DNA of 64,000 bases from Acidobacteriota bacterium (GTDB lineage Bacteria > Acidobacteriota > Thermoanaerobaculia > Multivoradales > J023), in contig JAJCXO010000154.1 in NCBI GenBank assembly GCA_029263395.1, positions 17,569 to 81,568 of the forward strand, read 5' to 3'. The stretch's first letter is position 1. Each line of letters opens with the position of its first letter. The notes beneath the pieces were generated by a model. The model ran no database searches, had not been told where the DNA came from, and saw only the letters and a program-made list of their open reading frames with translations. Positions 26,559 through 35,459 of this stretch are shown piece after piece. A program made the position numbers and the translations under genes.

Positions 26559-28040
26559 TTAAGCGTCGGATCTCAGGTTACGGGTCAGGATCATCAGCAC
26601 TGCGACGATGATCAATAACAGGACGGTTCCCATCAGCAGCGCATAGTCTTCCAGCTGGAGCAGCGAGAACAGTAAGGTATACAACGTGGTCAGCAAGGCT
26701 GCAACAACAGCTGTGCGTTGCCAACTACGGATCACAGCACCGGTGTAACAGGTGATCATTCCGATGCTGACGGCCGATGCCAGAACATAGGCACGGAAAA
26801 AATTGATGTGTTCCGCGAAGGACAACAATGTCAGGTAGAACAAGGTGAGCGCGATGCCGATCAGACCGTACTGCACGAAGTGCAACCGCAGGGAGTACAC
26901 CAGCTCGAAGATCAGAAAAACCAAGAAAGTCAGGCCGACGAAGAGCAGCCCGTACTTAACCGCCCGGGTGACTTTGGAGTAGAGGAACACCGGTTCGAAT
27001 AAATCCACGCCAGCGAGGAATTCGTCGAGCTCGAAGGTCCGTTTGGGGTAGGCGAACAGTTGCGGATAGTTGCGAGCCAAGTGCGGTATCGACCAGGTGG
27101 CTTCGAACCCTGCTTCGTGAGTTTCATAGTGCGCCGGCAGAGCCGATCCCTGGAAGCTGGGGTGCGGCCAGCTCGAGGTCATCTGCACCTGGGTATCTTC
27201 GCCAAATGGTGCAAATCGAAATCCCTGGCTGCCGTTGACTGACAGGCTCAGGTGAAAATTGTAGGGTGCACCATCCGGGGGCAGCATCTTCACGGGTGCA
27301 TGAAAGCCACTGCCGAGGAGGTCGGTCAGGCGAGTGCCAGGGGCCAGACTTTGAGGCTGGCCGTTCCAGGTCAGCGCCGAGACTTCATTGATGGCGCGGG
27401 TATCGGAAATCGACACAACGAGATAAGCCTTGTCCCAGTCGGTCCGATGAAGGTTCTCCGAGATCGAGCTGAGGTCCGGTGGTTCAAAATGGCCTTGGAC
27501 TTGAAGCTCCGCAGCGTAAACCAGCGACTTATAAATCCCGCGGTGCCGGAGTTGCTCTTGGAGTTCGACCTCGATACTCAAGCCTTTGGGTAACACAACG
27601 GCCGAAAAGTTCTGGAACACCGCCTGGCTTGTGGTCGTCTCTTCGCCGGTCTTTTCGTCTTTGACGGTTTCTTGAACGAGGGTCTTCTCCGTGTAGGGCA
27701 CCACCAAGATTGGCCCCTTGAAGGTCTGCTGGGTTCCCCAAATACCGGCGATGTCAGTCAGCACCGAGTTGTAGAGCCGATGGCGCTCGCGCACCATGTC
27801 ACCGACCATGGCCAGCGGGATCAACATCAGGAGCGCCAGCACGCCGATGACGATGGAACGAACGGTCAGTGATTCTTTGAGAGGCGGCCGGTGCGACGGG
27901 CTCGCCTCGGATCCGGATGTGGAGGAGGTTCGATTCGCCATGAGTTTTTTGATTCCTAGATAAATGAGCGCGGCGACACCGCCAAGAAGCACCACGACGA
28001 AGATGAGAAAGCCCAAGACGGCCAAGTCGTTTCCAGTCAT
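26559..28040 (-). CDS. creD: CreD-family inner membrane protein
   Basis: 493 residues. After an unusual ~55-residue N-terminal extension with one extra membrane helix and a Ser/Thr-rich linker, the CreD core begins (KESLTVRSIVIGVLALLMLIPLAMV). A large extracytoplasmic domain follows (DIAGIWGTQQTFKGPILVVPY, a family hallmark, then beta-rich segments to ~350). About six C-terminal helices come next, starting ARAVKYGLLFVGLTFLVFLI-like and continuing to the end. CreD is an envelope-integrity protein of the CreBC regulon in enterobacteria and is linked there to beta-lactam and colicin tolerance; its molecular role is unknown. No creBC genes lie here. GAGGA precedes ATG 28040. The 5' region contains structured and repetitive DNA. 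Confidence 0.88.
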   Translation of the reverse strand: MTGNDLAVLGFLIFVVVLLGGVAALIYLGIKKLMANRTSSTSGSEASPSHRPPLKESLTVRSIVIGVLALLMLIPLAMVGDMVRERHRLYNSVLTDIAGIWGTQQTFKGPILVVPYTEKTLVQETVKDEKTGEETTTSQAVFQNFSAVVLPKGLSIEVELQEQLRHRGIYKSLVYAAELQVQGHFEPPDLSSISENLHRTDWDKAYLVVSISDTRAINEVSALTWNGQPQSLAPGTRLTDLLGSGFHAPVKMLPPDGAPYNFHLSLSVNGSQGFRFAPFGEDTQVQMTSSWPHPSFQGSALPAHYETHEAGFEATWSIPHLARNYPQLFAYPKRTFELDEFLAGVDLFEPVFLYSKVTRAVKYGLLFVGLTFLVFLIFELVYSLRLHFVQYGLIGIALTLFYLTLLSFAEHINFFRAYVLASAVSIGMITCYTGAVIRSWQRTAVVAALLTTLYTLLFSLLQLEDYALLMGTVLLLIIVAVLMILTRNLRSDA

Positions 28041-28348
28041 GGTGTCGAGTCCTCGTTAGTCGAAGTTTTCCCGGCAGGAGTGCCAGGCTGAGCAAGCCAG
28101 CCGCCACGGTATGATCTATTAGAGACACTCAACATGGCCCGATCAAGGCAAGAGTGAGGCAGGCTCGGGGCAAATAGGCTGATCCATCGGGTGTCTCATC
28201 GGTCGCCCGGCGTCACGGCTACGATCCCGACCGGGCCGGGACGTTACCCCGTCCTTCTTCGCCGATTTACCCGAGCGGGGGAGCCTTGCGGCATCTCGAT
28301 CCAGAGAAGGGCCGAGGATTGGCGATCTTGGGCACGAAAAGAAGCACG
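28041..28348. other. Intergenic region upstream of creD with stem-forming sequence
   Basis: No gene is supported. On the minus strand, toward creD, about 28200-28290 can form several short stems: GGACG/CGTCC around GGGTAA, and CGGTCG/CGACCG enclosing ~23 bases. This could be a structured leader, but no known riboswitch consensus is met convincingly. Confidence 0.3.
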
Positions 28349-28512
28349 AATCAGCCGATGATCGGCAAAATGTCGACCGACATTGGCCCAATCAGCCGAT
28401 GATCGGCAGGATGTCGACCGACATCGGCCCAATCAGCCGATGATCGGCAAAATGTCGACCGACATTTGCCCAATCAGCCGATGATCGCCAGGATGTCGAC
28501 CGACCTCAGCCC
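28349..28512. repeat. Four-copy 41-bp tandem repeat built from two palindromes
   Basis: Units at 28349-28389, 28390-28430, 28431-28471 and 28472-28512. Each unit starts AATCAGCCGATGATCGGC and contains two inverted repeats: GCCGAT-G-ATCGGC and ATGTCG-AC-CGACAT, ending with a GGCCC-like word. The period is not a multiple of three and no frame is conserved, so this is non-coding. Units 1-3 differ at only a few positions; unit 4 is the most diverged. There are no spacers, so it is not a CRISPR array. Confidence 0.9.
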
Positions 28513-28800
28513 AATTTTCGCCTGATCGAGCTTCTCGAGCACGCAACGAGCCACGATCATCGGGTGATCGCACGGCTTGTCGCGAACACGAGGTCCAATC
28601 ATCGGCTGATCGGGCTGCGATGTTTTGTTCAGATCCGCGATCAGCCGATGATCGGACGTCTCGAGCATCCTCGACCCGTCGATCAGCCGCTGATCGACGG
28701 TCTTGCGACGAGGAACCGAGGGGTCGCGACGCATCCCTGGCTGTTTGGGGAGAATTCCTCCAGTTTGATCAAGGACCTGCTTGATCAAGGACCTCTTCGA
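28513..28800. repeat. Degenerate GATC-rich continuation of the palindromic array
   Basis: Scattered copies of the first palindrome occur in both orientations: ATCATCGGCTGATCGG near 28600, GATCAGCCGATGATCGG near 28638 and GATCAGCCGCTGATCG near 28680. A second short repeat, TTGATCAAGGACC, occurs twice near 28767-28795 with a truncated third copy, just beyond the stop of the small secreted gene. GATC is strongly over-represented. No gene is supported. Confidence 0.6.
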
Positions 28801-29029
28801 TCAAGGGCACGTTGCCAGCGCACTCGTATCCGTCACCGCAGCCGACGCGTTACCGAGCGGATTGGTGTAGGTCTGTGAGGTGTCGGTTGTGGTGTCGGTC
28901 ACCGTCAAGGTGTATTCCACGTCCGTTGTGGGTGGAGAAGCTGCGCGGCAGCTCGGCGGCACCGGCCGCCCCGGCTGCGATCCATACGGCCGCTACGATC
29001 ATCGAGGTCCTCAATCTTGCGGATCTCAT
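28801..29029 (-). pseudogene. Frameshifted small secreted protein
   Basis: An excellent ribosome site (AAGGAG, seven bases before ATG 29029) leads into a clear signal peptide, MRSARLRTSMIVAAVWIAAG then AAGAAE. The frame then turns to low-complexity Arg/His sequence. In the next frame the body is protein-like: VEYTLTVTDTTTDTSQTYTN followed by PLGNASAAVTDTSALATCP and a stop at 28801-28803. One base change in frame is needed, most likely in the G/C runs between about 28935 and 28980. Corrected length is about 76 residues, with one Cys near the end. It is either a recently disrupted gene or a sequencing error. I do not recognise the family; a small exported beta-rich protein is indicated. Confidence 0.6.
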
Positions 29030-29485
29030 TTCAAATCTCCTTTGGTCGACGTATCTTGTGAAGCTGGAGTGAGACTGGATTGGCGCAGGGTCTGGCAGTT
29101 GGCTCGAATGATGTGAATCTCGGAGTGGGTGCGTTTGTGCGATCAGTGCGGTGACAGCGCGGGGTGCTGCTTCTTCTCGGTTCGAGGAGCAGGATGCAGA
29201 GCTTGGAGGATGGAGTGTTGTGGTCTTAAACAAGACGATACTTGCTCTTCACGCTCAAAACTGAAATAGTAATACCGTCGGGTTCGCCTTACGGACCGAA
29301 AGCTACTCCCCGCCTGAAGCGACAACTCCAAACCGTCTCTTTCCTGCAATCGAGTATCCAACGCCTCCTCTAGCAGCCCGTGGGCTTCGGTCACGTTGGC
29401 CGAGCAACCATGCACGTTTTTCCGTTCACCGTTTTTTAGATCACTGTTTTCTAGAGGATTGTGGCGGACAGGAGATGAGAGTCAA
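29030..29485. other. Divergent intergenic region, 456 bp
   Basis: Between the small secreted gene (minus) and the RNA-binding protein gene (plus), so it should hold both promoters and a long leader for the latter. Long 5' leaders are common for cold-shock-type RRM genes, but I see no recognisable motif. Open frames here lack ribosome sites and look accidental. Confidence 0.4.
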
Positions 29486-29788
29486 ATGTCGAAGAAGATC
29501 TACGTAGGCAATCTGCCATTCAGCGCGTCCGACGACGAAGTCCGCGATATGTTCGGTGAGTTCGGGACGGTTGAATCGGTCAACCTGATCACTGATCGGG
29601 ACACCGGCCGGCCTCGGGGCTTCGGCTTCGTGGAGATGTCAGATGGTGCCGACGAGGCGATCCAGGCGCTTCACCAGAAAGATATGGGCGGTCGTAGCCT
29701 CAATGTAAACGAGGCTCGTCCTCGTGAGGATCGCGGCGGTCGCGGCGGTGGCGGCGGTGGCGGTGGCGGTCGACGCCACGGCTGGTAG
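29486..29788 (+). CDS. Glycine-rich RRM RNA-binding protein
   Basis: 100 residues: one RNA-recognition motif plus a Gly/Arg tail. RNP2 is KIYVGNL (residues ~4-10) and RNP1 is RGFGFVEM (~43-50), with the aromatic residues that stack on RNA bases intact. The tail is RGGRGG then a run of glycines ending RRHGW. This is the standard single-RRM protein of bacteria such as cyanobacterial Rbp, often cold-induced, binding single-stranded RNA. I chose ATG 29486 because MSKKIYVGNL is the canonical start; AGGAG is eleven bases upstream. A hairpin follows the stop by 13 bases. Confidence 0.93.
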   Translation: MSKKIYVGNLPFSASDDEVRDMFGEFGTVESVNLITDRDTGRPRGFGFVEMSDGADEAIQALHQKDMGGRSLNVNEARPREDRGGRGGGGGGGGGRRHGW

Positions 29789-29801
29789 TCGATAAGTAAG
29801 C

Positions 29802-29834
29802 TGCTGGAGGTCGACGGAACGTCGATCTCCAGCA
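29802..29834 (+). terminator. Hairpin after the RRM gene
   Basis: TGCTGGAGGTCGACG / CGTCGATCTCCAGCA form a 15-bp stem with one G-T wobble and a GAA loop. No T-run follows directly, so it may terminate weakly or protect the mRNA 3' end. Confidence 0.6.
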
Positions 29835-29969
29835 CGATAGTTCAGTTGTTTCTCGACCTGAGATGCCCTGGCAAAAAGCCACTGGCATCGCGACTGACGC
29901 TTTCTAGGCGTCCCTCGTAAGACAGGTTCTGGATGCCTTGCAAGCGACAGCATTGATCGGATCCGATGG

Positions 29970-31508
29970 CTAACGCAGCCACCAATCGACGATGTTGAAC
30001 GGTGCGATCGGCGGCAAGCTCGAGAAGTCCATGTCGTTGGTGCCGAAGTTCTCGAAGGTGAGTAGGGCGACGGCATTGACATCGTAGTTACCGTTGCAGG
30101 TCAACTGACTGGGGTTGGCGGCACAATCGGTATCCGTCCACAGCGTCTGGCTAGCCTGGCCATAACCGCGAACGAACCAGTAGCGTTCCAGGTTCTTGCC
30201 ACCGCCGAAGTTTGTCGGATCGAGGGCGCCGCCAACCGCCTCCTCTTCAATGACCAGCACGTTTTCTTGCACACCAAGGTCGCCGCCGAAGTCGACTCTG
30301 GCGGCGACGAACATCCACTGGCGATGTTTGATGCTGCCGATGAACGGACCTTGAGTACCGGTCTGCGGATCGAAGGCGAGGACATCGAACTCCTTCCAGC
30401 CATGCTCCAGCTTGGCACCCGCGGTCACCGAGCCTTGGTTATAGGTTGTCGGCGGTACGATGCCGAGGTCGATCACCGGTAGGTCCGAGATCATGCGTAC
30501 GGTTTGGGGCGGAAAGTTCGCATTTGCTCCGCTGGTTGGGCCACACAGGGTGCCGGGGTTTGCGAAGCAGCGCGAGCCGGCCAGGATGTCGATGTTCTTA
30601 TGAACGCCGAGGCGAGTGTCGTTGGTGCCGTTGTGAGAGATCATGTCGAAGTTGCCGGTCTCGAAGGTGTCGGGTTGGACAAATAGAGCGGTGCTGCGCA
30701 GCAGCTCATTTGATGCCGACTTCTCGGCATCGTGGCACCAGCGCTTCAGGATCCCACCAACATTGAGCCAGGGTCCACACAGCTTGAACCCGGGCATTGT
30801 CTGGCCACGGTGATGCCGCAAGTCGATGCAGGCTTTGCCGGTGCGGACTCTGGACAACATGGGGTCGTCCCAGTCGAAGACGCCAGCCTCTAGTGAGTGG
30901 AGCAGCCGAGGCGAGACGTAACGGGTGGTCGATTCGGTGGTGAAGGTACCTTCGAGGGTTGTCCAGATGCCGCTGCCGCCGCCATCCTCGAGGACTCGGA
31001 CAGCGGAAACTCCACCAAAGGCATCCCATTCGGTGACACTGAGGCGAGCCTGCTGCCCCGAGTCGTTGTGCAAGCGCACGGAGAGCCTATATTCAGTGCT
31101 GCCGCGGACTATGATGCCGGGATCAGTCCCAGTGTCAACGCTCAGGTAAAGGTCACCGGGCTGGGTGACGGTGACCCGTGCTGCGTGCGCCCCCGACTGG
31201 ACTGGCTGTGGCACCGTCAAGATGGCTAGCGAGCCAGCCCCAGAATTCACCGTCAGCGCCCACTGATGGATTTCCGCAGGCGACTGCGTGACACCTTCGA
31301 ACGCGGCATTACCGATCAGATTGCAAGTTCGCGCTTTGGCCTCCTGCAGTTGCGCCTGAGCGCTAGACCCGCTGCAGGCAAGCCAAACGACGGCTGCGAT
31401 GACAGGTATGAGTTCGGTGCCTCGATTACGTGCGGGCTCAGAAGATGCGAACAAGCGTTGGATGAGGGAGTGATGTCGGCGGATTGCAGTTGAGATGAGT
31501 TGAAACAT
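29970..31508 (-). CDS. Large secreted protein with CBM-like N-terminal domain
   Basis: 512 residues. A long N-region precedes a signal helix (ELIPVIAAVVWLACSGSSAQAQ, in part), predicting export. Residues ~58-215 resemble a carbohydrate-binding-module-like jelly roll: NLIGNAAFEG at the start, ARVTVTQPGDLYLS, STEYRLSVRLHNDSGQQARLSV and WTTLEGTFTTES. The remaining ~300 residues contain paired cysteines (CIDLRHH, LCGPW, RWCHDAE, CFANPGTLCG, DCAANPSQLTC) and many aromatic strands, ending FNIVDWWLR; I do not recognise this part. AAGGGA lies upstream of ATG 31508. It may bind surface or environmental glycans. It stands alone, convergent with the RRM gene. Confidence 0.65.
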   Translation of the reverse strand: MFQLISTAIRRHHSLIQRLFASSEPARNRGTELIPVIAAVVWLACSGSSAQAQLQEAKARTCNLIGNAAFEGVTQSPAEIHQWALTVNSGAGSLAILTVPQPVQSGAHAARVTVTQPGDLYLSVDTGTDPGIIVRGSTEYRLSVRLHNDSGQQARLSVTEWDAFGGVSAVRVLEDGGGSGIWTTLEGTFTTESTTRYVSPRLLHSLEAGVFDWDDPMLSRVRTGKACIDLRHHRGQTMPGFKLCGPWLNVGGILKRWCHDAEKSASNELLRSTALFVQPDTFETGNFDMISHNGTNDTRLGVHKNIDILAGSRCFANPGTLCGPTSGANANFPPQTVRMISDLPVIDLGIVPPTTYNQGSVTAGAKLEHGWKEFDVLAFDPQTGTQGPFIGSIKHRQWMFVAARVDFGGDLGVQENVLVIEEEAVGGALDPTNFGGGKNLERYWFVRGYGQASQTLWTDTDCAANPSQLTCNGNYDVNAVALLTFENFGTNDMDFSSLPPIAPFNIVDWWLR

Positions 31509-31965
31509 TGAACATTCCCTTGAATGCCGCTGGTCGGCAAGTCGGAGTGTTGACCTTCCTGCCTGGGAATGGAGGGACCCAGATCTGAATGCTCTGTGAG
31601 TTGCAGAGCCTCCGAGAGACTTGAAAAGCAAGAGCTGTGCCATCAGTGATTTACCGGTGCGTCCAAGCGCAAGGCCAGGAATCGGCACCACTATTGGGTG
31701 AGAAGTGCCCAGCCTTCGAGCTGAAAAGCAAAGAGGTTGGGCAAACGATCCACGTTCAACGAACGATGCTGAGCCTGGCACGGGTTTACACTAAGCCTCT
31801 CGTGGAGGCTGATTTGGGTATGAAGGGTTTTATACTTGTGGCCAGGTTCGTCACTGCGAGGTTGCTGGGAGGCCCTTGCTGCGACGGTTGACGTCTGACT
31901 CGGCTTGCCGTCCTGTTGGAATCGCCTTACTCAACTAGCTTGCGCATGGAGGAGGAAACTTGAAG

Positions 31966-32862
31966 ATGCCTACCAAAGCCCTACTCATCATCACTGTGAC
32001 GCTGTGCTTGTTCCTGTCCCCGGAGCCTGGCTCAGCTGCTAAATTACAGGCCGACCTCATCGATTCGGTGGACGGTGAGGCCAGGTACATCGTGAGCTGG
32101 GAAGCCGGCACGTTTACTAGTGGTGGGCTCTACAGCGGATCGCTCAATCGTGCGAACAAGAAAATTGTTCGGCGCTCGGGGGAGTTTTGCACCGCGCAAG
32201 GTTTTGATCGATGGCGGTTTGCCACCCTTGCCGAAATTGCCAACGACGAGACGTTGAAAGTCGCCTGGGATATCGCAACCGGCGGGACCGGCAAGACCCA
32301 CTCGACCGAGCGCACCGGCAATTGGTTGACAGGCATCGAGAAACACAATCGAGTACGCCGCATCCTCATCTTGAGCAAGGTAGACGGCTCAGCAGGACCT
32401 TGCCGGGAATTGCCGACTCAGCTCGCCCGTAGAAGCAGCGCAGCCGAAGAGACGCCAGGAGACACGGATCAGGCGGAGGCCGTCGAAGTACACCCTGAAG
32501 TGTTGAAGTCGACCCGTGCAGCTGCCGAGGAGGGGGACGTCGAGGCCCAGAACCGGCTCGGTGAGATGTATGCAAAGGGTATCGGAGGTTCCAAAGACTA
32601 CCGCCAGGCGGTGAAATGGTATCGCCAGGCGGCCGACCAAGACTTTGGACCAGCCCAGCTCAACCTCGGGTTGGCTTACGCCGAAGGCTTAGGGGTACCG
32701 AGTGATCACGTACAGGCATATTTGTGGCTCAACCTGGCGTCCACCACGGGAGACGAGCTAGCCAAGACGTCACGGGATGAATTGGCCGAGAGGATGACTG
32801 CTGAGCAGGTCGCCGAAGCCCAGCGCCTAGCACGGGATTGGTGGGAACGTCGCGCAGAATAG
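31966..32862 (+). CDS. Secreted Sel1-repeat protein
   Basis: 298 residues. A signal peptide (ALLIITVTLCLFLSPEPGSA) is followed by an N-terminal domain of ~120 residues with EARYIVSWEAG, FCTAQGFDRWRFATLAEI and ERTGNWLTG, resembling the DUF1566-type region of exported proteins. The C-terminal half has two Sel1-like repeats: AAEEGDVEAQNRLGEMYAKG then YRQAVKWYRQAADQDFGPAQ, and LNLGLAYAEGLGVPSDHVQA then YLWLNLAS. Sel1 repeats mediate protein contacts, often in envelope complexes. GGAGG stands ten bases before ATG 31966; a TTG at 31960 is too close to it. Function and partner are unknown. Confidence 0.78.
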   Translation: MPTKALLIITVTLCLFLSPEPGSAAKLQADLIDSVDGEARYIVSWEAGTFTSGGLYSGSLNRANKKIVRRSGEFCTAQGFDRWRFATLAEIANDETLKVAWDIATGGTGKTHSTERTGNWLTGIEKHNRVRRILILSKVDGSAGPCRELPTQLARRSSAAEETPGDTDQAEAVEVHPEVLKSTRAAAEEGDVEAQNRLGEMYAKGIGGSKDYRQAVKWYRQAADQDFGPAQLNLGLAYAEGLGVPSDHVQAYLWLNLASTTGDELAKTSRDELAERMTAEQVAEAQRLARDWWERRAE

Positions 32863-33051
32863 CATACGTGACGACTTGGCTTCGAGTGTTGCCATCGATG
32901 ACTTCGATGAGTTGGCCTGAGTACCTTTATCGCATGGCTGATCTCGGGAGATCAAACTGGAGCCTCATACCCGAGCTGTGAAGCGAGCTCGCCACAGTGT
33001 CGGCGGATGAGGTCGAGTTGGTGGTGAGCGATGAGCTGTCGACTGCCATAA

Positions 33052-33564
33052 GCCCAGCTGTGGGGTGGTGGCAGATGTTGTGGGAAGCCTGCAGCCGACA
33101 CGGGGCGGAAGATTCCGCTGGCCGATTTGATTCCGGTACCACCCGGTTCGATCGCCAGTATCCTCGACTGGAAACCGGCGCTGGCAGGCGGCCATGCCCA
33201 CAGCTTCGCTCTCCAGGTCTGGCTCGAGTTGGGGCCGGCGGGAGCCTTGCTGCTCGCCGGGTTGATGGTGACTCTGTTGCGATCGGTCCGCGGTCGAGAA
33301 CAGGGCAACTCAGCTGAGGCCGCTCAACTTGCCCATTACACCGGGATCATGGCCTTCTTGATGGCGAACTATCCGCTGTGGAGTCCGTCTGTGGTCTGTT
33401 TGGTTTTTCTTGCGGCAGCTTATGGATCGATCCTCGATACGTCCAAGCCGACGGCTGCTGACAAGCCGGCGAAAAACAGTCCTAAGCCTGCCAGTAGGCC
33501 GCCAAGTGTTGTCCAAGTCAGGAGTTTTGCCAGCACGTTCGGCAGTTCGACTCGGCGGTGCTGA
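33052..33564 (+). pseudogene. C-terminal remnant of an O-antigen ligase/polymerase-like gene
   Basis: From about 33100 the frame reads PLADLIPVPPGSIASILDWK, then GGHAHSFALQVWLELGPAGALLLAGL, a membrane helix (IMAFLMANYPLWSPSVVCLVF) and a Lys/Pro-rich tail. HAHSxxLQxWLELGxxG is the hallmark near the C-terminus of WaaL/Wzy-type O-antigen ligases, which normally have 400 or more residues and ten or more helices. Here stops at 33025 and 33049 interrupt the frame upstream and no start with a ribosome site exists. It therefore looks like a decayed fragment. No polysaccharide cluster is adjacent. Confidence 0.6.
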
Positions 33565-33950
33565 GCTACCTCGGAGACATGACTGAACGAGGCGGTCGCG
33601 AACAGGTGGCCGAAGTGTGCGAGAAACGCGAACCCGGGCTCACCGATGCGGTAGTCGCCGACCTGATCGCTACCCGCCGTGATGCCGAGCAAGATCACGG
33701 GATAGGCCACCCCCAGGCGGTGGAGTGTGTCCGCGGCACCGATCGGCCAAGACTGTTAAAGAATCCGTCGCATCTCCGAAGCTTTAAATCGGAGGCGTAT
33801 CGGACCATAGATACTCTGAAACCACCGGGCTTCGAGGAGAATCAACAGTGCCATCGTTATGACAAAAAACGCTGGTACAAGCCAGGCAGTGGCGTCGTCT
33901 TGGACCAGCAGGACTTGGGCATTTTGCCAGAGATCCAGTGAGTTCGGAGT
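33420..33950 (-). pseudogene. Hydrophobic minus-strand fragments in a decayed zone
   Basis: Two membrane-like frames: AWLVPAFFVITMALLILLEA ending at 33756, and a second ending at 33420 with VAYPVILLGIT, HFGHLFATASF and LLTWTTLGGLLAGLGLFFAG. They are separated by a stop and lack starts with ribosome sites. The second overlaps the O-antigen-ligase remnant on the other strand, so at least one of the two is accidental. Together with the remnant they leave 32863-34094 (1.2 kb) without any intact gene. Confidence 0.3.
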
Positions 33951-34094
33951 TCGGGGGCTGTGTACCAGGCTGAAACTCCGTTGCGACGGGTTAGAGAGAC
34001 GCCGTCGAGATTGCATATTTCCCATCCTCGTACGACTGAGGTAGCCTGTCGCTCTTGCCGGCCTCCAAGAATTTCTGCCGGTGATCGGAGAACG

Positions 34095-35228
34095 ATGACC
34101 GACGACCGACTTGCCGCTATCGACTGTCCCCACGGCGAAGCTTGTGGTGCTTGCGCCTTCTTGACCATAGGCTACCCAGCCCAGCTCGGGCGCAAGCGCC
34201 GGGTGCTCGGCGAGGCCTTGAAACGGTATCGTACCCTGGAGAAGGCCAAGCTCCTTTCCTGCCTGGCATCGCCTCACGTCGAGATGTATCGCAACCGGGC
34301 CAAGATGGCGGTTGGATTGTCGAAAGGTAGAGAAGCGAAGCTTGGCTACTTTCGATCGGGCACCCGTGAGATCACCGACGCAACCGACTGTCGCGTGTTG
34401 GTGCCCGAGATTCTAGAGACCAGCCGAAGATTGCGCGGATTGCTGAACACCGTCGGTTCGATACCGCGTGAGCTGCGCCATATCGATATCCGTTGTGGCA
34501 GCAAACCTACCCGCCAGCATCTGATCCTCGTCTTGCGAACCGACAAGCTGCCTCGGCTGCCGATCGAGAGGATTCGAAGTGCCTGCCGGTGGGTCGACGG
34601 TATCTCGGTCAATTTGAATCCGAGCGGCGGGGCGCAGGTGCTCAAGGGACCGATTCAGCCGATTTGGGGAGCGCGTGAGGTGTATGTCGAGACGGCCGGT
34701 TTATCGCTGCGGGTGTCGCCAGCGTCCTTCTTCCAGGCCAACCTGTCGGTCCTGCCGGAAATTCACCGCATCATGGCCGACTTCATGGACCGTGGAAAGG
34801 TGCTGGCAGATCTCTACTCGGGGGTCGGGACCCACGGCCTGGCGCTGCGAGATCGGTTCCGCAGCGTTGTGTTCGTTGAGGGTGTGAGGATTGCTGTTGC
34901 CGATACCAAAGCGACGATCCAGCGTAACCGGCTGAGCGGCGTCCAAGTTATCGCCAAGCCGGTCGAGCGTGCTTTGGAGCCGTTGATGGCCACCAACCCG
35001 GACAGTGTCGTTATGAATCCGTCCCGTGCCGGTGTCAAACTGACGGTGCTCGAGCGGCTCGCGGCGTCGGCTGTGCGCAAGATCGCGTACCTGTCGTGTG
35101 ATCCGAAAACGCTCTGTCGTGATCTCGATGTCTTGGTCAAAGGTCGATTCCGACTGGTGTCCGCGCAGCCGATCGACATGATGCCGCAGACCCGGCAAGT
35201 CGAAGCGATTGCACTGCTTCAGCGCTAG
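34095..35228 (+). CDS. RlmC/RlmD-type 23S rRNA (uracil-C5) methyltransferase
   Basis: 377 residues of the TrmA/RlmC/RlmD family, S-adenosylmethionine-dependent enzymes that make 5-methyluridine. The start has the iron-sulfur cluster cysteines CPHGEACGAC, with a fourth in CRVLV. VEMYRNRAKMAV matches the family's FRNK segment. DLYSGVGTHGLAL is the SAM-binding motif, VVMNPSRAGV the substrate loop and LSCDPKTLCRD carries the catalytic Cys. There is no N-terminal TRAM domain, as in RlmC. ATG 34095 is preceded by GGAG; upstream in-frame codons fall in the decayed zone. I cannot tell whether the target is U747, U1939 or another position. The gene is monocistronic. Confidence 0.88.
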   Translation: MTDDRLAAIDCPHGEACGACAFLTIGYPAQLGRKRRVLGEALKRYRTLEKAKLLSCLASPHVEMYRNRAKMAVGLSKGREAKLGYFRSGTREITDATDCRVLVPEILETSRRLRGLLNTVGSIPRELRHIDIRCGSKPTRQHLILVLRTDKLPRLPIERIRSACRWVDGISVNLNPSGGAQVLKGPIQPIWGAREVYVETAGLSLRVSPASFFQANLSVLPEIHRIMADFMDRGKVLADLYSGVGTHGLALRDRFRSVVFVEGVRIAVADTKATIQRNRLSGVQVIAKPVERALEPLMATNPDSVVMNPSRAGVKLTVLERLAASAVRKIAYLSCDPKTLCRDLDVLVKGRFRLVSAQPIDMMPQTRQVEAIALLQR

Positions 35229-35382
35229 GCAGCTTGGGCGTTCAGCTCGATTTTGTCCCAGGTGGGTCCGCTAGCCGGCCGTGCGGGTGGGCTGCGCGCG
35301 AGACTGCGTGACTCGCCGGATCCTTCTCTAGATGCGTAAGCTACCTCAATGCAACCCGTGAGCGAATCCTTCAATGGTGCAC

Positions 35383-35425
35383 GCTCAAACATACTCGCTC
35401 GTGCTCGCTCCACCCGCACGACCTC
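35383..35425 (+). repeat. Dispersed intergenic repeat, copy A
   Basis: GCTCAAACATACTCGCTCG then TGCTCGCTCCAC and GACCTC. A second copy lies at 39968-40007. Both are in intergenic DNA with no coding frame. Confidence 0.55.
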
Positions 35426-35459
35426 GACCACTCACCAAACTCCAGCTCAAGCTAGAGAA

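Noticed and set aside
28349..28512. CRISPR array
   Set aside because: Units are contiguous 41-bp repeats with no unique spacers and no cas genes are present.
29143..29415. 90-codon minus-strand frame upstream of the RRM gene
   Set aside because: No ribosome site, irregular composition and overlaps the likely RRM promoter and leader.
33756..34277. 173-codon minus-strand gene covering the RlmC/D start
   Set aside because: Most of it is antisense to the methyltransferase; only a short membrane-like end is protein-like, kept as a low-confidence fragment.
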